Part shown: positions 10,295-20,746 of the stretch, in pieces
Position numbering within the stretch: position 1 is the first letter of the stretch
Layout of the letters: every line of letters begins with the position of its first letter
Assembly (NCBI GenBank): GCA_001600635.1
Contig: BCKL01000025.1
Location: 409,775 to 440,178, forward strand
Length of the DNA: 30,404 nt
Direction of reading: 5' to 3'
Source of the DNA: Leucosporidium creatinivorum
Taxonomy: Eukaryota; Basidiomycota; Microbotryomycetes; Leucosporidiales; Leucosporidiaceae
The notes under the pieces: model-generated
Told to the model about the DNA's origin: nothing
What the model saw: the letters and a program-made list of their open reading frames with translations, nothing else
Database searches by the model: none
Made by a program: the position numbers and the translations under genes

Positions 10295-12601
10295 CTACCT
10301 CTCTACAAAGACGACGGAGACCGGGTCGGGGGTCAAACTCATCCAATACCGAGCGTGCATGATGCGGTCGACCTTAGCCTCGAAAGGCTCGCCGTCCTTG
10401 GCTGTCCTGAGATAGTCCTCAGAGAGGTGCACCCTGTACTTGCGAAACAGCAACGCAAGGACGGCTGTGGCGCTCACTGCTCCATCGAGCGGATCGAGAG
10501 AGAAGGGCCGAGAGTCAGCTCTCGCCCAATAGAGCTCCCAGGCGCCCAACAGAGCTCGCAGGACACTCACCTGAGCTGAAGCGCTGGCCAAGACAAGAGC
10601 GTGGGCCTGCAGAGAAGCCCATAAAGGCCTCGCGAGGCCATCGGTACGAGCCGTCAACGGCATCCAGGAAGCGCTCGGGCTTGTAGGAGTGATTGTCCGC
10701 GCCCCAATACTTTGCTATTAGACGAGATGAGAGGAACTATGAGCCAGTTGAAGCGGAATAAGGCGAAGCATTTACAATACTCACGGTTTCGGTGCAGAGC
10801 GACGACGTCCAAATAGACATCCGTGCCCCGAGGGACATACAATCTCTCGCCCTCACCTGAGGACCCCTCGGTCGGGATCACGACGTCTGAAGCGGCATGC
10901 TTGGGGATGACCACGATGGGAGGCTGGAGTCTCATTGCTTCGAGAAAGCATGCGTGGACGAAAGGCTGGAGAAGAGGGGCGTGAGCTGCCGCGCAGATCT
11001 CGAAGACCGCTTAAACTCACAAGCTTCGTCGAATAATTGAAAGACTGGTGAACAGACGAGTTAGGATCTGTTGGAGGAGCGCCAGAGGAAGACAGCCTAA
11101 ACTCACCGGCTCGGCGCCGAGGGGCAAGATCTCGTCGATATGAGCCAGCAGCCTCTCCTGGACGTCTTGATGCAAGGCGAGGTACTGGATCGTTGTTGCA
11201 AGAGCATGGGCGGTTGTTTCTGGTGTTGAGGGTGTAGCAAGTCGTCAGGCGAGAACTCAGCAACAGTCAGCGTTGGACTCACCGTGACCGGCGGCCATGA
11301 TCACAAACATGTTCCCGAGTACTTCCTCGTCGCTCAAAGTACCCTTTGCCTTAGCCAAGGGGGCAGAGTCGGTGCTTGCGGCTTCCTGTTGATCGGCGTA
11401 AACTAGTGCGCCGAGAAGATCTCGCCGGCCGCCGTGCGCCTCCCGCACGTCCGAGGCAGTGGTAGCCTTGCGCGAAGCGATCATGCGCTTGAGATAGAGA
11501 TCGAACTCCTGGTAGGCTTGGTTGACGTGCTGCAGCCTCTTGATGGGGAGTCCAGCGGCCCACTGTGTCGACGAGGAAACTCGGTCAGCTCCGAAGATAC
11601 AGCGACAGATCCTGTGACAAACCGTTGGGCACATGAGGCGTATCAGTCCTCCGTCAAGAACTCCATGCATAGCGGCAGCGAGCGTTATTTGCTGTCCATC
11701 GGGAACAGCCTCGGGCTCATGCTCGGACCAAGGGGCGCGATGGGAGAAGGCGGCAGCAGCGATGACCTGTCAAGAAGAGAGCGTCAGCTAGATCTACACA
11801 GGTCCGTGTATAGCTATATGCACCAAGAGCTGAATCTTCAACGTGAACTTGACAACGCTCGGGACCGAAACCTCGAGCTTGCCGTCGGCGTTGCGAGGGC
11901 CGCGTCGCTCCCAATCATCCGCAATACACTCCTTGTCAACGATTCGAGTGGTCTCCTCCCAAGCCAACTCGCTTGCACCCTGCATCATGAGTGATCAGAC
12001 AAAGAAGGCGACGCGAGCCCTCCCTCCGAACTCACCTCGGTGAAGCTTCCACCGACGATGCGACGATGACGACGCCAGACCTCGCCCTCCGTCGTTACGG
12101 CGTTCTCACCGAAGATAGCGAGCGACTTGTAGTTGTGCGTCTGTTTCGGAAAGTGCGAGCGATCCATGACGACGTGCTTGATGGCCGTTGCATCGGCGAG
12201 AACGAATCCTCGGCTCGGCGGGAAAAAGGTGACAAGGGAGACAACGTCTGGTGCCCCGCGGCTACTGAACACTGTTTGCGAAAAGGTATAAGAAGGTGGC
12301 GTGATGAGCGGGGTCGCGACTCACAAGTATGGCGGTAGCGGACGATGTACTGCTCGCCGAGATTGAAACCGGGAAGACGGGGCAGAAAGGCGAAGATGCT
12401 GTGCGGATGCAGCAGAACGCGAATTCCGGGAGTATTACTATGAAATTAATTTGTGTCGATGACTGATCGGTAGCTGTCGAAAGTGCTGGCGCACCTCAGC
12501 AAAGTGGCCGAACGGCGGTAGCGGAGCAGAAGGTCTTGAACCGTCTTGCACGTTTTGAAACCAATGTAGAGGGCAATAGCGACAGCGAGGAGGCCGAACA
12601 T
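10295..12601 (-). CDS. cytochrome P450 monooxygenase
   Basis: Heme-thiolate monooxygenase, probably ER-anchored, with about ten introns. The N-terminal anchor is MFGLLAVAIALYIGF, and the ATG at 12601 is chosen because this hydrophobic segment follows directly. Later blocks: GIRVLLHPHSIFAFLPRLPG, FGENAVTTEGEVWRRHRRIV (helix C region with WxxxR), a helix I motif AAGHETTAH split by the intron at about 11283-11223, an ExxR-type EAMRLQPP, and the heme-binding FSAGPRSCLGQRF, matching FxxGxRxCxG. The chain then continues to the stop at 10297-10295. The P450 family and substrate cannot be assigned by eye. Unlike its neighbours it is not a housekeeping gene and stands beside the only sizeable repeat-containing gap in the window. 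Exact exon ends in the middle were not all verified. Confidence 0.92.
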
Positions 12602-12974
12602 GACGAAAGTTGGAGGAAGAGAAGGAGTGAAGAGGCGAAAACGGAGGGAGAGGCAAAGACAAAGAAGAACAAAGGGAGAGAGGGGAAGGAGGGCGACGGC
12701 CTGGTCGGTTGAAGATAGGGGCCTTCGTTGAGCGCCATTCTGTCAGAGTTCATACTATGTAGTGAACGGGCCAGAGATCAATCGCGAGAGAAGAGAAAGA
12801 AGTACAGAGCTCGCAGCTCGGAGCTCAGAGGCCAAATACCGGAGAGCGGGCTAGTTCGCATCTCGCAAGGCCCAAGCAGGCCGAGGATCTCTGCAGTGAG
12901 TCTTAGGTGTACTGTTATCTCTGCTTGCCTCCCTCCTGACGCCTGCCTTGGGAAGAGACTCCCAAAATTCAGTG

Positions 12975-13175
12975 GGCCGGGTCCCGAGCCGAAAAGTACC
13001 CCTCTTGTGAAACGCCGAGTCGGGGTTGTAGGAGAGTTGGGTGAGGGTTCTATCTATTGAACAACTATTACAGATTCTGTAGCCCTCTCGCGTTGAAAAG
13101 CTGCCTCCCCCGAAGATTCCAGGACGGTTCTCCAAGTCGCTGAGTTGGCGCCGAGGTTGAGCGCCAGCTGGCGGA
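12975..13175 (+). repeat. left arm of large inverted repeat
   Basis: The reverse complement of this arm matches 13640-13835 closely. In the core (12995-13165 against 13648-13815) only about a dozen differences were seen by eye, including the shared blocks CTTGGAGAACCGTCCTGGAA and GGCTACAGAATCTGTAATAG. The match fades at the outer end, near 12975. Confidence 0.85.
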
Positions 13176-13213
13176 GGATTGGCGGAGGATTGGCGGAGGA
13201 TTGGCGGAGGATT
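13170..13213 (+). repeat. 11-bp tandem repeat, four copies
   Basis: Four exact head-to-tail copies of GGCGGAGGATT are followed by a degenerate fifth (GGCGGGGGTTT). The array begins at the inner end of the left inverted-repeat arm, and no equivalent array is seen at the right arm. Confidence 0.9.
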
Positions 13214-13639
13214 GGCGGGGGTTTGGGGAGCTGTTGGATATCAGGACGGGTAGCAGAGCTGTCCGTAGCGTCCTCCAGCCCATCCCATGCCTCTCAGCTG
13301 TTCTCCGTACCTTTCTAAACCTCTCTGAGCTTGCCAAATCGGCCTTCTCGCAGCTCGGCGCTCGGCTCGCCTTTGCTCGGGTTGCGCTCACTTCCTTCAT
13401 CAAGCGGAAAAGTGATGTGATCATTGCGGTCAGCTTACTATCCCAGCTATGCTTTTCTGCGTCTTCCCCTCTGGTTTTCCGTGGGCTTCCAACTCCCCTC
13501 GCGCCTTCGACCGTCGCTTGCTCTCCCCGAGTTGAGTTGAGTGGGCGCGGACGGCAAGATGGGGACGGGAGAGCAAGCCAAGCGCGGGTGGTAAGCAGAA
13601 GGGAGTATGGACCTGGTGCATTCGGCTGCAGCTCAACAC

Positions 13640-13835
13640 CGCCAATCGGCGCTCGACCTCGGCGCCAACTCAGCGACTTGGAGAACCGTCCTGGAATCTT
13701 CGGGGGAGGCAGCTTTTCACCGCGGGAGGGCTACAGAATCTGTAATAGTTGTTCAATAGATAGAACCCTCCCCCACCTCTCCTACAACCCTAAGTCGGCG
13801 TTACACATGAGGGTACTTCTTGCTCCGGGAGCAAG
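13640..13835 (-). repeat. right arm of large inverted repeat
   Basis: Reverse-complement partner of 12975-13175, separated by about 465-480 bp of non-matching spacer. The arms and spacer together span about 860 bp, consistent with a non-autonomous DNA transposon with long terminal inverted repeats. No transposase fragment or clear target-site duplication was found. Confidence 0.85.
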
Positions 13836-14508
13836 AGACGGAGCTGCAGTGGCAGACCTGAGACCGTGGCTGTCTTCTCTAGCCTCCTGGAGTGCTGAAG
13901 AGCAGAGTATAGTATCATATTGGACCTAACGTGCGGCACCACTGCAGGTGGGCGCTTCAATGAGCTGGCTTGGCCAAAAGAAAGGCTCGCCGATCGAGCT
14001 TTCATGCTGCGAGGAAGGTTCTACGCCAGCTTGCTCCAATGGATTGGCGAGCTAACTATATTTATAGAAAAACCTCGGCGGTACAGGCTCCGATCGAGCT
14101 CGACAACTCGACGAAGCGGCTCTCCAATGCTCGGCGTTGGCGCTTGGGTAGTAAACGGGTGCCAACAGGTTGCCGTTGACTGTCACTCTTGTCGGGCTGC
14201 ACAGAAAAGAGGTAAAAGCTTCGCTTCCACTCTGCTTGGACGCGGCGAAGCGCAGCCTTTCAGGCAAAGGCTCCTCGGCGCAGCTTTCAGAGCGAGCAGG
14301 AGCGCCGACCTGGTTCCCGCTTTCATTCTCGCCCTTCCTCCCCTTCTTTTCCGTTCTTGTCCGCTGTTGAATCCCTTGTCGTCCTTCTACTTCGGCTGCA
14401 GCTGTGTATCGGGTCGGCTGCCGGCCGCCGAAGGGCAGGTTCCCAGCTGGCCGCGCGCCTGCCAGCCTTTTGACCCCATTTTAATACCTTCCGCGCGGGT
14501 CATCTCAC

Positions 14509-16066
14509 ATGCTATTCTTCCGTTTCGCTCACGCTTTGGTGCTTGGAGCTACCCTAGCCCTATCAGGACGCCCCCCTTACAATCGCATCCTGGTCGTGAG
14601 CGACGAGGGATTGGAGCTGTCGAGCTATAATCTGTTCTGGAGCTCGCTTCGAGGTGAGTTGACGGGCCCGGAGCCACTGCACCGATATGCTTATACCTGC
14701 TCTGCTACAGATCGTGGCTACGAGCTCGCCTTCAAGACCGCAAAGGATGCACAACCCCCGCTGCGCGACCACGACACGCTCGCCTTCGACCATCTCGTGC
14801 TCTTTGCGCCGTCCAGCAAGAGTAAGCACCGCCTTGCAGTGCAGTAGAAGCTATGCGCTAATCCGCTTGTGCGCCCCTGGCAGGCTTCCCCTCGGAACTG
14901 AGCCCGCAAAGCCTCTACAGCTACGTTCAGCAAGGCGCCAACCTCCTCGTCGTGCTCTCGCCGGACCTCTCAGAGTTCTGGAGGGACTTTGCTCGCGAGT
15001 TCGACGTCGACTTCGACGACCGTGGTCATCTGGCCATCGACCACTTCGCCTACGCCCCCGAGCTCGACGACGGCTCGCACACCACCCTCCTCATCCCCCT
15101 CGCCGATACGCCGACGCCCTTCGTTTCGCCAGCTACGCGAGCGGGACCACCTGTACTGTATCGTGGAACAACCCATGCGGTGGGCCGTCTCCCACTCCTC
15201 ACCAACCTCCTCCACGCCCCTTCGACGGCCTACAGCTACGAGGCGAACGGCGAGGAAGCTCCGACCGAGGATTTGTACCTCTCGGGAAGCACCAGCGGTC
15301 TCGTCAGCGCACTGCAGGCCAAGAACAGCGCTCGCATTGCGTTCAGCGGCTCGCTGGACCTCTTCTCGGACACCTTCGCCCTGGCGTCAGTCCCAAGCTC
15401 TGGAGAAGCAGCGTGAGTCGCGCACCTCGCGCTCGCATGTCAGTAGGAGGCTGACTCCCTATGTCATAGTCCCGTTCGCTCAGGCAACTCCGCCTTCATC
15501 GCCGACCTCACGCGTTGGACCTTCGGCGAGAGTGGGCTGTTGAGGGTGGAAGACGTTCGCCACGCTCGAGCCAGCGATGGAACCAGCGCGGAGCTCTACC
15601 GTGTGGGAGACGAGCTCGTGCGTCCTCTCCGGAACAAGTCACAATCCCTGACTTCCGCTCACGACGCTCCAATCGCCAACAGGTCTACAGCATTGACGTC
15701 TCGGCGCTCCAGGACGGCTCGTGGCGCCCCTACCTCGCCGACGATCTCCAGCTCGAGTTCACGATGCTAGATCCGCACCTCCGACTTCCCCTCTCCACGT
15801 CCTCCGCCGAACCCACCGCGTCCACTACCGCCTCGAGGTTCTCGGCGCGCTTCCACGCTCCCGATCGCCACGGCGTCTTCACCTTCAAAGTCGACTACCG
15901 CCGCGCCGGCTGGAGCTTCATCGACGAGAAGACAGTCGTATCCGTCACGCCTCCTCGCCACGACCAATACGAGCGCTTCATCACGGGCGCCCTCCCCTAC
16001 TACGGAGGAGCAGCAAGCGTTTCCGTCGCTACGATTGGCTTCGTAGTACTGTGGCTGTTGCAGTAA
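14509..16066 (+). CDS. WBP1: oligosaccharyltransferase 48 kDa subunit (OST48/Wbp1)
   Basis: Subunit of the ER oligosaccharyltransferase that N-glycosylates nascent proteins. Exons 14509-14653, 14711-14821, 14884-15412, 15470-15617 and 15683-16066 sum to 1317 nt, giving 438 aa, the normal family length. The start gives a signal peptide (MLFFRFAHALVLGATLALS), followed by RILVVSDEG and SSYNLFWSSLRDRGYELAF, the typical N-terminal GIFT-like domain. Further hallmarks are YDHLVLFAPSSK-like 'FDHLVLFAPSSK', GANLLVVLSP, FGESGLLRVEDVRH and the lumenal stretch VFTFKVDYRRAGWSFIDEKT. A single C-terminal membrane span (SVATIGFVVLWLL) ends the protein, leaving almost no cytosolic tail. It is convergent with EMC1, with 24 bp between stop codons. 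Confidence 0.93.
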
Positions 16067-16090
16067 AGAAAGACGGATGCTGTCTCGCTA

Positions 16091-19000
16091 CTACAAGGAA
16101 TACCACTTTTGATGGATTTGGCGCCCTGTGACCTGAGAGACGAAGAGCGTTAGGGCGTTCGAGAGCAGTGCGGCAGCTGGCAACCTCACCATGCTCCTCG
16201 TGACGATGAGACCAACGGAGAGGATGGTGATGGTGATCAAGAGTTGAGCCTTGTTGAAAGCGGGACTGAGCACATCGAAAGATTTTGACGGCGATACGCG
16301 GGAGCCGAAGAGGTCCAATCCCGAAGCGAATATGATGGACTCGGACTCGAGACGGCCGGCGAACGACTCAATCTTCGTCAGACCCTCAACCTGATTCGGA
16401 AGATACGTCAGCGACGGCTCTGAAGCTGCTCTTCGACGACTTGCCTCGCGCTGATGCGAAATAACCCCGCGAGGATCTGCAGGCAGCAGGGCCTCGTAAG
16501 GCAGCAGAAGCTCCTCTTGATCTTGCTTTGTCGGCTTTTGCAGCGTCCGTCGAGGGTCGAGGAATCGGCGAGGTACAGCGACGACTTGTCCCCGCGAGTT
16601 GACGACTGCAAGGGCGGGCATCGTCAGCGTCGCCGAGCTGAGCTGGTGAGGAACACAGACTGACAGATGGCGTTGTAGGTTGTGATGCCGAGTTTCGTGC
16701 GCGTGAAGGACTTGATCTCGAGGTTCTGGGTGGAGATGAAGGTGCGCGAGAGAGCTTGGATGGGCGCATCACCAGGGCTGCGAAGGGGACAAGTCAGCTA
16801 CAGATCTTCAAGAGAAGTGAGAAAGGGTCGGTATACGTACAGAGGCGTCGAAGCGTGGTATAACTCGACCGATATGACCTTGCTCAGACGCGCCGCTTCG
16901 CCAGCCTCGCGATACGTCAAAACGATCCAGTTATCTTGGAGGGCGAGCGAGGGACGACTCTCTGGGTCCACAGCAGAGATGGGTCCGAGCTTCTGCAGAA
17001 GCACGCCCGACTTCGTGTCGATGAGAAGGACCGAGGAGGAAGTCGTGGCGGGGGAAACGGTGAGGACGGCGACCATGTTGGGATTGAGGTACTTGAGCAG
17101 CGTCGAACGATCCCCCAGGATACGACCAGTAGACGCCACGGCTCCTGAAAAGCGAGTTGTAGTCAGCAGAGGTCGCCACCAAGCGACAAGAGGTCCCTAC
17201 CCTCGTTGGAGACCGCCACGGCGAGAATCTGATCCCTTTCGTCGACGTGCATGCTCCAAGTCGGCGCCTGGGTCTGAAAAGCAGAGAGTCAGCGGGCGTC
17301 CAACATTGCCGAGAAGGAGCGACGACCAACTCCAAACGGCCGAGGCGAAAGCCCTGCGATGGAGGTGCCCGAAACGTCGAGCGTAATCTTGTTCCAAGCG
17401 CTCGAATCGGACGTCTGGTGAAGATCAAGAGGTCACGGAAAGTTCGCCGGCTCCCTTGCGATCATAATAAACTCACGACGTCACAAGAGGAAGCTCCCGA
17501 ACGCGAGTCTCCAGCGTTGCCGAGGTCGAGGGGCGTGCCGGTGAGCGCATCAAGCTCGACGGAATACGATTCACGGGGCTGAAGAGGATTTGAAGGTCAG
17601 TGGGTCTTTATGAGAGGCAATATTGAGGTCTGCGCACCTCAATGTCGTTGACAAGCGTAATCGAAACTCTCGGCCGCCCTTCATCGAGCCCAGTCATCCT
17701 CAGGCGTTGAGAAGGATCCCACCGACCGGCACCGGCCTTGATGCGCGCTCGCCAGACGACGCGACCTTGTTGAGCTAAATCGAGCGCGAAGATGGTGCGA
17801 TATGCCGAGGAGGCGACGAAGACGAGTTGACGGCCATTCGGAGCGAGGGCGCTGGGAGTCGACCATGTGCTCCGATCGAGGAGATGCTAGTCGAAAGCAG
17901 GCGATCAGTTGGGTTTGAGAAGCTCCACTCCACTGCACGGGACTCACCGAGGCAGTCCGAAGATGACGACGAAGCCTCGAAGAGAGGGATGAATCGGCGA
18001 GCAGCGAAGACGAGCTGTCGTGCTGTACCGTCTCCGCAACATCCCAGTAGAGCGCAGGAGAGTCGATGGTACTCAAGCTCTGCTCCTTGTGCCAGATGAG
18101 ATGGCTGCCCTCCCAAGCCTGCGTCGCGCCGGACGTGGTCGAGATGTAGCTCCGAGTCGCCACATTGTAGGCGTTGGGAGGCGTCGCCTCGAAAGCAAAC
18201 TAGCGAATGCGCCGTTAGCGATCCACGTCGCGACTGTGAACTGTGACGTGTGCTTACGGTGAGCATTGAGCCGAACTTGTCCTGATCGTAGGGGAAGGTG
18301 TGGCCCGTAAGCATGCCAGCCGGCGACGCCTCGGTGGCTGCTGCCGAGTAGATTTGGAAACTCCCGAGCTGCAGACAACCTGAGAGTCAGCTTGGGCCTT
18401 TCTGAGGTCCTGAAGAAGGCTATGCCTACCTGGAGCGACGAGGAGAAGGAGAGATGGCCAACGTGAGCCTGGCCGAGGCGGTCGACGAACGCTGCAAAGA
18501 GCGAGTTGGATGTCTGCACCGCCGTGGAGTTGTGTGAGTCGCTTGCTTCGCCCGAGCGAGAGATGCGCTCGCTACAAGGGCGTACTCACGGCATCGGCAA
18601 ACTGCCAGCGAACCTCAAGCCGTCCCTCGGCACAGGCGATGGCGGCGGCGGTACCGTCCTCGTGATGCGCTACAAAAAGGCCCAGATGAGAGAGGCCTAC
18701 ATCTCGGACTTGGACCGTCGGGGAAGATGTGTGGGAAGCGAGCCGAGATGGCTTCTCGAGGTTGTCGCTGAGCTTCAGCGAAAGCAGGCGCCCGCTCTCC
18801 ACCCACACGAGGAACGACGTCGGTACGTCGGCCGTATTTGGTGTCAGGACGAGGGATTTGTCGCTGGGAACTCGATGGTTGGCGCGCGACGTCTGACCGA
18901 GTACAGAGCCAGTACGAGCGTCGATGACCTGCATCGCGAGCGCCGAGGGCTCCATGTCGAGGACCCCGAAACGTTCGGCATCGAGCTGGACGAGGCGAGC

Positions 19001-19814
19001 ATGTCCCGCACTTCTGTTGCGTTTGGGATTTGATCAGCGAGGTGGCGAGAATGGCCAGTGAGAGACTCGAGCTCACTCGGCGCTAGTGCTTCGAGCCCAA
19101 ACGACGCTCCCTGTGAGTCCTGCGATCCTCCGCACGCCATCTTTGGTGAGCCAAATGATGTCGGTGGTGGAAGCGTCGCTCCAGCAGAGAGCTTGACCCT
19201 GATGTCCGTGTGCGCCTGCGAGAGTCCATTCGACGGCGCCCGTGGAGCCGTTGAGAGAAGTGAGGTCGGATCCGCTGGGTCCAGAGAGGACAGTGACGCC
19301 TGTCAAGTGAAGGGTGATGAAGTCAGCGGACCGGAGCCTTACTGTAAAGGAGCCGAAGTCGCAGAGGGAGAGGGAGGGGGGGTGGAACGCACTGCTGGCT
19401 GAGCACGAGAGGTGACGGGCGCTGGGATCGCTGGAAGGGTAGCGACGACGCCAGACTGTAGTGGTACAGAGAACGGCTCGCGTTAGCGATTCAAGCCTCT
19501 CGCCTAGCTGGGAAGGAGAAGGAGAAGGAGCAGGAGGGAGGCTCACCCACGTCTCCGGTGCTGGGTTCGAGGGCTGCCAACACGTTGTTGATGGTGTAGG
19601 TGAGCAAGAGGGATTTCTTGGTAGCATTCGGAGCTGTAGAATTGGTGGTGTGGTGAAAGCGATGCGGTGGAGGGTCTTGAGGCGAGGCGAGCTGAGGTGG
19701 TCCGATGAGGGGGAGGTGCCAGTCGAGCAGGCCCACCTCGGAAGCTTGGATAGCCCACACGGGAGCAGCCAGACTTAGTACAGCTCCCAACGCTGCTCTT
19801 GTCCAGTACTTCAT
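16091..19814 (-). CDS. EMC1: ER membrane protein complex subunit 1
   Basis: Largest lumenal subunit of the EMC insertase, which inserts tail-anchored and multipass proteins into the ER membrane. It has many small introns (about fifteen exons) between the ATG at 19814 and the stop at 16093-16091. The protein begins with a signal peptide (MKYWTRAALGAVLSLAAPVW) followed by EVGLLDWHLPLIG. The body has beta-propeller-like blocks (LLTYTINNVLAALEPSTGD, FVDRLGQAHVGHLSF, VLLIDTKSGVLLQKLGPI). The conserved C-terminal domain (DUF1620) reads QALSRTFISTQNLEIKSFTR, TKLGITTYNAI, VPRRFLDPRRTLQKPTKQDQ, LLPYEALLPADPRGVISH and the single membrane span LLITITILSVGLIVTR. The adjacent ER-protein gene OST48 is convergent. 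Individual exon ends were not all checked. Confidence 0.92.
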
Positions 19815-20053
19815 CCTCTGTCGATGCCGTGCAGAAGCGAGAATGAGCTGAGGAGGAGGAGAGCAGCGCGAGCGCGAACCGGAACCGCTCGACCATCCTC
19901 TCAGCCCTCGGCGCTTGATAGTGTAAACGTGTTCGATTCTGCCCCGCTGCAATATTGCTACAGTGCTGTTACAGCTCGCCTGCTCTCCATCTACCCCCCT
20001 CCTTTCTCCGACGCGAACGCTCGCTCCATCCAAAGTCGCTCTCGGTCGGGCGC

Positions 20054-20604
20054 CTAACGTCCCTTGGACGGCCTACAAGGTCAAGGAGTGTCAAGTCAGC
20101 TTGTGTACATCATTTCGGAATAACGTCGACTCGTTCAGGCCCACCAACGAGAGCGAACGAGCCAGCAAGAGCCGAGTTGAAAGACTCACCGACCCTTGTA
20201 GGGCTGCCGACTCGGGGCAAACTCGCCCAACTTGTGCCCTACCATCTCGGGCGTGATGCTCACCGGCACATACTGCTTGCCGTTGTGAACGAGGAACCGC
20301 ATACTACAGCAGAGCATGCGGCGAAGGCGCAAGAGTTAGCTGCGTCCCGCGAGCTCTGTAGGGCAATGGGAGAAGCGGCAGCGCACCCAATAAAGTTGGG
20401 CAAAACGGTACAAGACCGTGCTGATGTGCGAATCGGCGCATTCGACCGTAGCGACTCGGCAATGTTGGGAAACGCAGTGAAGAAGGGTCCTGGAGCAGCG
20501 CGAGTGAGCTTAGTACAGCCGGCAGGGGAACGAGCAAGAGCGAAAGAGAAAGAGTGCTCACCCTTCCAGGCCGAACGCGCCAAGCGGACTGGAGTGCAGA
20601 GCAT
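20054..20604 (-). CDS. RSM19: mitochondrial small-subunit ribosomal protein uS19m
   Basis: Mitoribosomal S19, 92 aa, nearly the same length as yeast Rsm19. Four exons: 20604-20562, 20489-20387, 20303-20190 and 20072-20054, with a sum of 279 nt in frame. The protein begins [20 protein letters not shown], continues [16 protein letters not shown] and [20 protein letters not shown], then [19 protein letters not shown] and stop. These are the classic S19 core motifs. The last exon is only 19 nt. The long plus-strand frame over this gene (19955-20905) is an antisense shadow. It lies between EMC1 and the RBM26-like gene, all three in the same direction, with 239 and 142 bp gaps. Confidence 0.93.
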
Positions 20605-20746
20605 GGTCGACGAGAGAAGCCAAGCCGCTTTTGAGCTTCGCGGCGGCAAGATCTCGGACCCTCAAATCGCACTTTCGCTGCTCAAGCCGGCTGGCTTCAG
20701 CTACAACGCTTTGCAAAAGCTACAAGCAAAGAAGGCAGAAGCTGTC

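Larger units (their letters stand above)
12602..14508. other. 1.9 kb gene-free stretch with repeats
   Basis: No supportable gene was found between the divergent P450 and OST48 starts. The stretch holds the promoters of both genes at its ends, a large inverted repeat (arms about 12975-13175 and 13640-13835) and an 11-bp tandem repeat (13170-13213). Open frames here, including 13201-13929 on the plus strand, run through the repeat arms and look non-coding. The part from 13840 to 14500 is pyrimidine-rich near OST48 and otherwise featureless. Confidence 0.6.

Noticed and set aside
13166-13220. CRISPR-like array
   Set aside because: The repeats are 11 bp, contiguous and without spacers, and the DNA is eukaryotic; this is a simple tandem repeat.
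13201-13929. 242-aa plus-strand frame and the related 12851-13135 minus-strand frame
   Set aside because: The shared peptide ENRPGIFGGGSFS arises because both frames run through the two arms of the inverted repeat, not because of a protein family.
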